The notes under the pieces are model-generated. The model saw only the letters and a list, made by a program, of their open reading frames with translations, was not told where the DNA came from and searched no databases. Position numbers and translations under genes: made by a program. Source: Piromyces finnis (lineage: Eukaryota > Neocallimastigomycota > Neocallimastigomycetes > Neocallimastigales > Neocallimastigaceae). From it: a stretch of DNA of 64,000 nt. Below are positions 1-11,708 of this stretch, one piece after another (position 1 is the first letter of the stretch; the number at the start of each line of letters is the position of its first letter). The DNA lies in the NCBI GenBank assembly GCA_002104945.1, contig MCFH01000010.1, forward strand, positions 926,501 to 990,500, read 5' to 3'.

Positions 1-1698
1 GATTATCCATGTTTTGATTGTTATTGGAATTGTCAATTTTACTATTGGTAGTTGATGGAGTGTTGATTAAATCATTGAAATTATTATTTGAAAAGTTTAT
101 ATTATCATTGTTGATTTTTGTATTGTTTTTGGATTTATCAGATTCTAATGATAATAGCATATTTAATTCATCTATTATAATTTTTCAATGTAAATATATA
201 TATTAAAATTATATATTATATTCATTTACATTTTTGAAAATTCAAACAATATATATATATTTAAAGGTCTGTAATACATACCTTCTAATTCATTTTCTTT
301 TGTAGCTCTAACTGGTCTCGATATATCCAAAAGTTCATCTATATCAAAATCAATATTATTTTTATTTTTATTTTTATCTTCATCTTTATTACTTTGATTT
401 TGTGTAATTTCAATAGTTGATTTATTGTAATCCTTATTATCAATATTGTTATTTGCTTTAATTTCATGAGTATCAATTTCATTTGTCTTCTTTTTGTTAT
501 CACTCACAGATTCCGTTGAAATGTCAAAATTGAAATTATTGTTTAAACTTATTGAATCATTATGAATATAATTATATGTTGGTAATATTTTATTAACTTT
601 TTTTGATTCATTTATAAAACCGACGTCAATATTCTTTAAAAATTGTAGTATTAGAATTGTTAATAATTATATCCATTAAACAACACTTTTTTTTTTTAAA
701 GAAAAAAATAAACTTACTTCGTCTATTATGAATTCCTTGTTAGTTTTTATTTTGTCCCATATAGATATTTTATTTAAGGAATCGTTTAATTTATTGAAAT
801 CCAGTTTAAAAATTTCTTGTATTTTCTTATTTTTTTTTTTTAAATGTGAGGAAAAAACATAATAGTAATAATAATAATAATAACAATAGCATATATATAT
901 AATAAAAATAAAGAGAAATACATTAATAGACTTATATATTATATTATGGATGGCTTTTTTATTACTATCAAAATATATTACATACTTCTTCATTAGTGAA
1001 TTTTTCATCTTTTAACCAATTTTCTTTCTTAAAATGAAAATATGAAGAAGGATCATAATTGACATTATTATCTATAAATGGTATTCATATTAATAAAACA
1101 ATTAATTTATCAATATTTATTATTGAAATTAAAAAAAAAAAAATATTAAATATTATTGGAAATTAACCTTGTGCATTAATTAATGAAAGTGCATCCTCAA
1201 CAGCAACATCAATATCAGCTTCAGCTTCCAATTGTTCTATATTAAATATAATAACAATAATGATAATGTAATAATAAATATAATTAATGAATATATTAAT
1301 ATATTATAAATTGGCTGACTACATTTTTATTATTATGGTTATTACCTTCATAAGTTGGTTCATTGTATCTATATGAATTATCAACAATTTTTCTTCTACC
1401 ATATGATTTGCCCGTTTCTTAAATTATTATTTTTAAGAAAAAAAAAAGGAATTTTAATATTTTAATATAGATTAGGTATTTAGATTTGAAATTTCTATAT
1501 ACCTTCATCAATAAAAGATTTATTTGCTTTTTTATTAAAACGTGGTTTTGGTTTTTCAATTTTGTTTGAATTATTATCAGTATCGTTATTATTAATTGCT
1601 TTTTCTTTTACATTTTGCTTATCTTTATTTTCTAATTTATTTTTATGTGTAAGTTGATATCTTCTGCTTTTTTTTTGTTTATAAGGATCTGGTCTCAT
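1..1698 (-). CDS. Aven-like protein (3' end cut by window edge)
   Basis: Seven exons join in frame: 1698-1503, 1417-1346, 1236-1168, 1071-986, 825-718, 633-282 and 171-1, giving 351 codons with the C-terminus outside the window. Start is the ATG at 1698 (MRPDPYKQ). The product has a basic N-terminus, then YGRRKIVDNSYRY, an acidic stretch (EAEADIDVAVEDAL), PSSYFHFKKENW, a short helical block (LDFNKLNDSLNKI), and near the end FDIDELLDISRPV. From memory this order matches animal Aven, a regulator of apoptosis and the ATM DNA-damage response: a basic N-terminus, an SKRKIV..W.RY motif, an F.F.EEK.W motif, a DSELL.RAL block and an ELDLLL acidic motif. The similarity is short and motif-based, so the family call is moderate and a cell-death role in a fungus is not implied. 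All introns have GT-AG ends. Confidence 0.6.
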
Positions 1699-1748
1699 TA
1701 GATATAAATTTATACTTAAAGTAAATACAACCTTTTTTTTTATAATTT

Positions 1749-1783
<35 letters not shown>

Positions 1784-1814
1784 TAAATAAACAAAATAAA
1801 TAAAAATAAAACAG

Positions 1815-2017
<203 letters not shown>

Positions 2018-2208
2018 TTAATATATATTTAATCTTTATTTTATATTATATAAATTGCTTATATTTTATTTATATTTTATTATTTTAAATATATATTTAA
2101 TATATTTTAAAAATTCGCTATATATATCAAGATTTCTATTTAAAATTTAAAAAATTCTATTTTTTTATTATTACTTATAACAATTATAAATCAAATAATA
2201 TTTTATTC

Positions 2209-4076
2209 TTAATCAGATTTAACAGCATCTTTTTTAAGCTTCATGATTTTTTCAATTTCTTCTTTTGTAAGTTCTCCACTTTCAATTTTTTGCTTAATAT
2301 CAATAGCTTTGAAACGTTTGTTTAAACCATCATTACTGAAGTATTGATGGTAAGTAAAACCTTCCATATAATGTTTATCTTTTGGTTGACAATTAGCATT
2401 GCAAGTATATACAGCAACTGTTCCCCAATCTAATGAGTCTACATTTTTATCATCAATGTTTAAGTAATTTAATAATTGTGGCATAATTTGAAATTCAAAT
2501 GTACATTTTGAACCACAATATGGACAATTTTTAATTTCAGTTGGTTTATTATCTTGGCAAACCCATAATGGTTCAGAATCTTCTTGGTTGTAATGTAAAC
2601 GGGCATATCTTTTATTTATTTTTTATTATTTATATTTATTTATTATTATGAATATTATTTATAAAGTTGAATCACTGAAAAGTTATATAATAATTAAAAA
2701 TCAACTATACCTTAAAATTTGAGAAGGTTCTCTTGCAATTCTTTTTTCAAATTTTAAAAATGCTTTATCAACATCAACTTCGGTATCTTCACAGTCTTCT
2801 TCATTTACATTAAAATCTTTAAGAACACTTGGGTCGATTGTTGCTATAATATTTATAATATTTATAATATTTATTAATTCATTAAAATATAACTTTGTTA
2901 TATATTTATAAATATAAAAACAGCATTATATAATAAATACATATAGTTGTAAAATGAAAGTTATGTATTATTATTATTATATACCATTAGTAAATTTAGA
3001 AATATCAAATTTTTCATTTTCTTTAAGAACGTTTGATGGTGGTTCTTCTTCAGATACCAATTCATATTCCGGGAATAAATAATCTTCCAAGGTCTTAATT
3101 TCTAATTGCTTAAGAATTAAAGTTTCTTTTTCATTGTCATTACAACAAATTCTTTTGTGGTAAGCATTATTCCAGTGATATATTTGACAATCTTTACAAC
3201 TGTAATTTTCAGATTTACATTTTGAACATTGCTTTGAACCTAAATATCCACTAACTTTACATAATGGAGCAACTTTCACATCTTTTTTTTTTTTTTTTTT
3301 GATAAATTATTTAATTTACATATTATATATTTATATAATTTATAAAAATAATTTAATTTATTTAAATGATTATTAAATATTTTTCTATATAAATTTTAAA
3401 ATATAATATTTTTTTATTAAAAATAAAACTATAATAAATCTTTATAAACCTTTTGGATATTGTCCAGCTGGTAATGGTAATTGTTCTGGATAATATTTAT
3501 TAACTTTTGGTAATTGACTTCTGTAAACCTTGAAACTATATACAATTAAACAAAATATTAATTATATTCTATTTTTTGTATTTTATCGAGTTTTATTACT
3601 AATATTGCTTACCTTTTTTCTTGTGATTCTTTATGACATTTTCCATTTTTACAACAAAATAAATATACACAACGATGATAAGCTTCAGCTGGAACATCTT
3701 CTGGTGCATATATCTTTTTTTTAACAATATTTTATAAATGGTGAAAAAGTTATAAAAATTAAGAATGACTTTATATAATTTCTAATAATAATTTAATATA
3801 TTAATAAATAATTACTTGAAGTAAAAGAACCATTGGCTTATTGCAAATACCACATCTTACTGATTCAACATCAAGTGGAAATTCTGGATTTAACCAAACC
3901 TATAAATTTTATTGGTATAGTTATTATATTAATTACTTAATTTTAAACAATTTCTTTATATTTAATATATAGATAATTACTGGCTTTCCACCGATTTTTG
4001 AAGGAAAATCATCTATATCAGGTAAAAATGGTCTTTCTGGTTTTGAAACGAAACCCAATTGAATTCCTGTAGCCAT
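2209..4076 (-). CDS. PDCD2/Tsr4-family protein with MYND zinc finger
   Basis: Seven exons: 4076-3981, 3899-3816, 3713-3613, 3535-3450, 3281-2985, 2843-2711 and 2608-2209, encoding 398 aa. The N-terminus has the family pattern: LGFV..., a GGKPVWL turn and a CGICNKPM zinc pair, then CVYLFCCKNGKCH. Next comes a MYND finger starting at CKVSGYLGSKQCSKCK and ending near HKRICC. The C-terminal PDCD2 domain contains ARLHYNQEDSEPLW, a CPYCGSKC zinc pair, a PQLLNYL segment and DWGTVAVYTC. In yeast the relative Tsr4 is a dedicated chaperone of ribosomal protein uS5 (Rps2); the same cytosolic role is likely here by homology. Length is slightly above the human protein. The intron 4 acceptor is preceded by an unbroken A tract (see findings). 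Confidence 0.93.
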
Positions 4077-4694
<618 letters not shown>

Positions 4695-6641
4695 TTAATT
4701 ATATTTTCTTTTTTTATTATCTATAGAAATAGCTATATTATCCTCAACAATTAATTTTCTTTTATTATTATTACTTAAGGATATAATGGATGATACTGGT
4801 GATGGCAAGATATTATTGCTGGATTTTACTGGTGAATTATTAGTATATTTAGTTGATGATATTTTTGAAGTAGAATCCTCGCTTTTAATATTGTCAATAT
4901 TTATTTTTGGTCTTACGTATTGATGACATTTATGAGCATGTCTATACCATAAAATAGTCATTCCTTTGCTGTTTACAATATCATTAATTTCTTTTTTATT
5001 TTGTTTTATTTGTTGAAGATATGATAGAATAGTGTCAGCAATATTTTTCTTATCATTGTACATATTATATTTTTTCTTTAAGTAGTACTTGTTAAGGGGT
5101 TTTCCATTTTTATTATTATCTTCTATCTTATTATTATTATTATTTTGTTTATATTTCAAAATATTAGTGAAAAACTGATAACACCTTTTTTTAGTGACCA
5201 TTATAGGAATCCATTCATTACAATGATGGCATTGGCCAACAACAAATTTCAAGATACAATCATTTAAATTAAAATCTTCTGGAAGAGTAATAGATGACTC
5301 AATAATTAAATTTTTGAGGGTTAAAAGAAATTCTTCATTATTAACAATGATTGATAAATCATTATTACAGTTATTAGATGAGTTTGAGGAATTATCCTTT
5401 TTGGAATTTTTATTGCCAATCAGATTATCAATAATATTTTTTCTTTCCGTTTCATTAACAAGTTTTAACATCTCTTTGTAATCTACCACTTTTGTGGTTA
5501 ATGGAGCTTGAAATGGTTTACCTGAAACAGAGGAAATACCGTGGAAAAATTGTTTGTGATACCAATAAGCGCTATTTTTTAACTGTAACCAACGACCTGG
5601 ATTACATTGATCACATAAACCTTCTTTTGCATTACCTGAAAATCTTACTAATTTTGGAGTATATATATCACCTTCAAATCTAACTTTTTGGTTTCTAACT
5701 TCATCTTTATTATCACAAGAAATATTATATAAATTGTAATCTAACTTTTTATTTTCATTTTTAACATTGTTTTGTGGTAAGCCATTATTAGTATTAATAT
5801 AATAATTGTTAACATTTCTTTCAGTAGTTGTACTGTAAACTTGAATAGGTTGTGCAATTGGGGCAACTGGAATATTAATGTTATTTATTGGTGATGAGAT
5901 ATTTGAATTTATTGCACAATTATTTGCATTATAAATAATATTATTATTTTCATTAATTAAATTATTATTATATGGAATGTTATTAACAATTGCAGGTTGT
6001 TGAGAGGGGTAAGTCATTTGAACCTGTGTTAATTCCGATGGGAAAGATTGTATATTTTGTGCATTAATTGAAATTGATGGTTGATTTTGAACTGGTGAAA
6101 TTTGAAAAGTTTTTCCATTAAGAATGGTTTGAGAAGGAATTTGTTGAATGAAATTTTTATTTTCAATATATGAATTATTAATCATTATTGGTTGGGAAAT
6201 ATGAGTTAATGAAGATTGTGATTGAGCTAAGGTTGGAGCATTAATAATATATGAAGGATACGATGTGGTAGCAAATAATATGCTAGAAGAGTCAGTTATT
6301 ATTTTGTTAGAAAGAGAGGATTGACTACTTGTTGGTGATAATAAGCCATTATTATTTTGAATGCAAGAAAATTGTGATTGCATATTTATAGTATTAGTAT
6401 TTATGTTATCTATATATGAGTTTTGCTCCATGATAGGAGAACTACTATTATCTAATTTTGTTTTATAATTTTGTTCAAAATTATTCATAAGAGCTGAATT
6501 AATAGAAGCGGTAGCTGCTGTTGTTAAAGTTAAACTTGGTGTAGATGGCGTAACAATATAACAAAAGTTATTATTTTTAGAATCGTATGTGTCTATAGTA
6601 TTTTTATATTGATAGACTGGAGATGGAATCATATTTTCCAT
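4695..6641 (-). CDS. Rua1-type transcription regulator (Rua1_C domain)
   Basis: Single-exon gene of 648 aa. Residues 1-300 are disordered and rich in Asn, Ser, Gln and Thr, as in activation domains. The C-terminal half carries the fungal Rua1_C pattern: YTPKLVRFSG..KEGLCDQC, GRWLQLKNSAYWYHKQFFHGIS and a SGKPF turn (about residues 330-380). A second zinc pair is CHHCNEWIP (about 473), and WYRHAHKCH (about 567) supplies the closing ligands. Asn/Lys-rich insertions split the domain between these parts. Rua1 of Ustilago maydis activates the ustilagic acid cluster; other members are mostly uncharacterised nuclear regulators. The target of this protein is unknown, and no metabolic cluster lies beside it in the window. 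A 5-kb gene-free stretch lies upstream. Confidence 0.85.
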   Translation of the reverse strand: MENMIPSPVYQYKNTIDTYDSKNNNFCYIVTPSTPSLTLTTAATASINSALMNNFEQNYKTKLDNSSSPIMEQNSYIDNINTNTINMQSQFSCIQNNNGLLSPTSSQSSLSNKIITDSSSILFATTSYPSYIINAPTLAQSQSSLTHISQPIMINNSYIENKNFIQQIPSQTILNGKTFQISPVQNQPSISINAQNIQSFPSELTQVQMTYPSQQPAIVNNIPYNNNLINENNNIIYNANNCAINSNISSPINNINIPVAPIAQPIQVYSTTTERNVNNYYINTNNGLPQNNVKNENKKLDYNLYNISCDNKDEVRNQKVRFEGDIYTPKLVRFSGNAKEGLCDQCNPGRWLQLKNSAYWYHKQFFHGISSVSGKPFQAPLTTKVVDYKEMLKLVNETERKNIIDNLIGNKNSKKDNSSNSSNNCNNDLSIIVNNEEFLLTLKNLIIESSITLPEDFNLNDCILKFVVGQCHHCNEWIPIMVTKKRCYQFFTNILKYKQNNNNNKIEDNNKNGKPLNKYYLKKKYNMYNDKKNIADTILSYLQQIKQNKKEINDIVNSKGMTILWYRHAHKCHQYVRPKINIDNIKSEDSTSKISSTKYTNNSPVKSSNNILPSPVSSIISLSNNNKRKLIVEDNIAISIDNKKRKYN

Positions 6642-6885
6642 TTTAGATAATTTAAATTGTACTCTTTATATTAATTATTAAATATTATTGTTATTAATAT
6701 TTTTTTGTATTATTATGTATTAGTTCATTTAATAAAATAGTCATAAAAATTTTTTTTATTATTTAATAATCAAAACTTTAAATCACTTTTTTAATTATGT
6801 ATAATGTATAAAAAATAAAATTATATTTTATATTATTTTCTAAAGTTTTAATATATCAATAAAATATTTTTTATTCATTTAATAT

Positions 6886-6920
6886 TCATAGTATATTACT
6901 TTTATAATAATATACTATGA
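6886..6920. repeat. Perfect 13-bp inverted repeat
   Basis: TCATAGTATATTA at 6886-6898 is the exact reverse complement of 6908-6920, with a 9-base loop. It lies about 245 bp upstream of the Rua1-like ATG. It could form a hairpin or bind a dimeric protein. Confidence 0.7.
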
Positions 6921-9409
6921 TTTATATTATTCAATATAATGTTAAAAATTATATTTTTAAATAATGAAGATAAAAAAAAAAAAAGAAAAAATAGGAGAAA
7001 ATAATCCTATATATATGAAAAATATATATATATATAAAATATATAAAAAATATTAAATATTAAATTATTAATAAAATAAATATTAATATAAAATGGAAAA
7101 TTTAACCAATTTCAAAACAATGGGTTTTAATATAAAAGTCTATTAAAAAATATAAAACACAATGAATAAATTTATTATTTATAGATTTGCATTGTTAATA
7201 AATGAAATTTATCTTGCTTTAATATAAAAATTTTAATAATCATGGTTATTTATAAAAAAAAAAAACAATGTAAAATTTTCATGTATAAGAAAGTATAATT
7301 ATTATTTTTTAATTTATAAAAGCAAAAATATTATTTAAATAAGTTTGTGATTATAAAGTTTGGTAAATCTATAGAAAAGTAATATAACATATATTATATT
7401 ATATGAGTAATATATGTGAAAATAAAACTTTTAATTTAAATATTGAACTATAATATTTATTATAACGGAAAATTTTCGTTTAATATATAAACTTAATTCA
7501 ATAATATAATTTTTTTGGGAAAATTTACATATCTAACATACTTTTAAAGAAAAATTATAATTAAAAATAAAAATATTATAAAGTTTAATTATTAATTATA
7601 ATAATTAACTGGAATTAGAATAAATGATATATTTTCATTCTTTGATATCTACACAGAAAAAAATTGGTATTAAAAAAATAAAGTATTTTTTTAATTAATA
7701 AAAATTACTATTTAATTTTTTTATCATAACAATGGAAATTGTATAAATATCTATTAACATGTTTATTTTTAAGTGTACACAATTGCAATCTATATTTATT
7801 AATAAATATTTAAATAATATATATAAGAATTTAAAAAAATAATAATACTATAATATATGAAAATACAAATTAGTATATATTTTAAAAATTATAAATAGAA
7901 ATTTACCTTGAATAAAATAATATAAATGATAGTGGTAGATTATATGTTACTAAAAAAAGCTTCCTGTTACACATAAAAAAAAGATATGATAAATGTAAAA
8001 AAAAACTTTTTTATATAATTTCATTTTAAGGAAAATACAAAATAATATTAATCTTATAGTAACATATTCTTAAAGAAATAAATTTTAAAAAATATAATAT
8101 TTTAGTATTTTGTATAATAAACATATTTTCATTTGATTTTTTTTTTTTTTTTTTTTTTCAATTTTATCATTTACTTTCTCTTTATTATAATCAATTTATG
8201 TTTTCTATATTATTTATTAAGAATTTAATTTAAATTTACATATTATCATTCATATAGTAAATTTTCCCGTATTGAATTGGAGAAAAATAACCAATAATTT
8301 AGGTTACCAAAAAAAATAAATTTTATTATTATATCTATTTTAATCTTTTAATAATTGGATGTTGTACAAAACTCTTTTTTTTTTAAGTCTATATGTTTAT
8401 TAATAGTCTTCAATTATATTACTTCAAAAGGTTACATTTCTACTTTTAGCTTTTTTATTTTTGTGTTAACATTGTTTTGAATAACAATATGAATTAAACG
8501 AAACAATACGTTTAATATAAAGACATTATTCTTTATTACAATGGATTTAATATTGCTATTATGTTAATAACAATGGTTAAATTATGTTTAAATTAAATAA
8601 TGATATATGAAATTACCTTTTTTTTTTTTTTTTTGAAAAAGAAAAGTTACATTAAGTATTAAATAACAGATAACAGTAATACTATATAAGTATTTATAAA
8701 TTTATAAATATTTATATATGTTCTATGTTCTATACATTATTAATGTTTATTATATTATTAATACTATAATAGTAATAATAATTTTTATATATAATTAATT
8801 TCGTTTTATTCTCAATAAATGAAATAGCGCATAAATATTTATTGGATGATTTTTAATATAATATATGATATAAAACAAAAAATTTTTTTAATTGATTTAA
8901 TTATTTTAGAAATAAAGTCTAACCAATAACAACAATTTTTATTTTTATTACTGAAATTATTAAAAACAAAACGAAGAAATATAATAAAATAAAGAAATAA
9001 TAAAAAATATTAGAATTATGAATTATATAATAATTGTATTTACAAAAAAAACACTTTTAACAAAGGCAATTGTTTTAATATTTACATCTTTTCTTTAATA
9101 ATAATGTTTTGTTACAAATAAAACTTTAAAAAACACTTTTTGTGCTTCATAAATAATTTAATTTTATACTAATAAATTATATTTTATTTTTTAGTATCTA
9201 CAATTTTTGTTTTTATAACTAATAAAGTTTCTGTAGTAAATAATTTAATTTTTTTTCCAATGAATATAAATAATATAAATATTCATTTTATATATTAATA
9301 AATGCGTTTTTTTTTGTATGAAATTGATTAATAAATTGGATAAAAAATTTTTTGGTACATTTATCTTTTTTTTTTAATATAATATCAAGCCGGAAAAAGA
9401 TAATAGATA

Positions 9410-9545
9410 TCATTTTATTTCAATAATAATAATTACATAGCAATATAATTTCAATTTCATAATAATATATTGTAATTTTTATGGAAATATTATAATTAAA
9501 AATTATATCATATTATTATGTAATTGTTATTATTGAAATAGAATG
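9410..9545. repeat. Nested imperfect inverted repeat, MITE-like
   Basis: The outer arms (about 9413-9438 and 9519-9544) share TATTTCAATAATAA.AATTACAT with one mismatch in the core. An inner pair (9459-9481 and 9497-9519) is also complementary with a few mismatches. The left side has about 20 extra unpaired bases. No transposase or clear target-site duplication is visible, so this is a candidate miniature element or simply a hairpin. Confidence 0.45.
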
Positions 9546-10829
9546 AATAGTAAATAGGAAAAAGTATAACAAAAAAACTTCATGTAGATATTAAAATAAA
9601 ACTAATGCTTTTGCATATTGCATACTCTTTCTATATTACTCTATTGTTTAAATTACAATAGAAATATTAACTATATTGTTTTAAAAATTAAATTCATTGT
9701 TTTAATGTATTAATATTTTAACTAGTTATTTTATTTTAATATTTAAAATAAAAGTATTCATTAAGGAAAGACATTATATTTAAAAATTTTAAATATTTTT
9801 AGTAAATTTTCAGTTTTGGGAAATTAAAATTTTAAATTAAATTTCTATTTTTGAAAAAATCTTAATAATATTTTTCTAATATTGGGAAATTTAATATTTT
9901 CTTTATTAAATATTTATTACTAATAATACATTTCATTAATTTTTTATTTTTATAATTCAAGAAAAGTGGAAAAAAATATAATGAATTTTTTTTTTTTACA
10001 TTATGGGAAAAAATGAAAATGTAATTTGAAACTAACATTTATTTGTACCAGATAAAAGTCAATTAAAATCTTTAATTATTTTTATATTGATATAATTATT
10101 ATGTTATATGATAAATATATGTTAATATTCATTATGTAATTTTATTAGTATACTAAGTTTAATATACAAATTTTCCATATTTTAGATGGATTCATAAAAA
10201 AAAAACATATGCCAAAAATAAATAAAAAAAATATTATTGATTATTCATTTTTCCTATTTTCATTTTCATTTTTTATTTTTTATTAATTATTAAACTAATT
10301 TACATACAAACACATGTAAAATATATTTAATAAGTAAATAAATATAATTGAGTTTTGTATAAAAAAATATAAACAATAATATATAATTATTATAATTTAT
10401 TATATTATATAAGTATTATTAACAATGAAAGTATATTTTAGTAAAGCAAAAAGTGAATGTTTTCCATTCTTTTAATTATCTCATTGTTTTATTCACAATA
10501 GATACATTACATGACATTGTTATAATCATTAATTAATATAAAAAGTATTGTTTTATTTAAATAAAAAAAAGTAAACATTTAAACAAGCGTTTAAAATATT
10601 ATTAATGATTTTAATTATTTTGTGTAATAAAAGTAGTATTTTCAAAAATTTCAAAATGTATTTTTAGTATATACTTTTTTTTTTTTGTAATAAATTAAAT
10701 TAAAATATTAAATTCAATTACTATTTTTTAACTAATTTTTATTAATTAATTATATAACATCTAATATTAGAAAAAAAACAATTTTTGAAAAACTTTATTT
10801 TAATTTTTAAAAATTGAAATAAAAAGATT

Positions 10830-10898
10830 ATATTTTTATATTTTTATTAATTAAATATTTAACAAATAGGTTAATTATTAATAAAAATATAAAAATAT
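10830..10898. repeat. AT-rich inverted repeat
   Basis: ATATTTTTATATTTTTATTAAT at the start of 10830-10854 is matched by the reverse complement of 10871-10898, with three extra bases in the right arm and a 16-base loop. All-AT arms make chance formation more likely than for the other two. Confidence 0.5.
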
Positions 10899-11708
10899 TT
10901 TAATGTATAAAAACGAATATGAAAACAATTGATAATTACCTTAATTAAGTTTAATTATAAAAAATAATTTAATTTTTTAAACCAACTGAAGGATTGAAAA
11001 TCTTTCATTGATTGATGATAAATATTAATATATGTATTATTTCTTGTGTATTAATAATTGTTAAGATATTTCTAAGAATACTATGGCTATTATAATAAAA
11101 AAATATGGGTAATAAACAGAATTAAAAAATATAAAAGTTTTGTTTTATTTCATTTAATTTATAAAAGTTTAAATTACAAAATAATTTAATAATAAATACT
11201 TTTAGAAAATGAAATACTACAACTTTACATCTTATAGTGTTTTTTCAAAAGAAGCCAGTTTCTATTTGAAAATTCTGATTTTATAAAGAATTTTTTAATA
11301 TAACACTTTTTCTTTTTTAATGTAATAAATATTAATTCTATAATAATGTTTTATATATATATTTTAATTATAAAATCATTTTCAAGAAAAACTTTAATAC
11401 TATTTAAATGACTTAAAGTTTTTTATTAATTAAATTAATTAAATTTCTCATTTTAAAATTAAATTAATTTTTATTTTTAATTTTATTTATGTTTTGAATT
11501 TTTTTTAAAATAAAAAATTTACCTTTTCACATAAAACCAGATTAAACTTTTATATATATTATAAATTACTAGACTATTTTTAAAAATTATAATAATTTAG
11601 TATATTTTTACTAATACTATAGAGAAACGATTAATCATATAAATTTTTTTAATAATTATAAAATTTTAAAAAGCTGAAAAGGGATTTAATAAATGTGTAA
11701 CTTAAAAA

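Larger units (their letters stand above)
6642..11708. other. 5.1-kb gene-free divergent spacer with AACAATG cluster and inverted repeats
   Basis: I found no ORF with coding character and no RNA gene. The spacer separates two divergent genes, so it holds both 5' regions. By hand I count 12 ACAATG/CATTGT hexamers: 7117, 7159, 7190, 7265, 7729, 8470, 8538, 8570, 9695, 10422, 10482 and 10515. Ten extend to AACAATG on one strand. Three inverted repeats (6886-6920, 9410-9545, 10830-10898) and poly-T runs near 8140 and 8617 are also present. Confidence 0.6.

Noticed and set aside
676-1008. Continuous ORF of 110 codons
   Set aside because: It reads through intron 4 of the Aven-like gene; the Tyr run is an AAT repeat, and the GT-AG splice at 985/826 restores the family-like frame.
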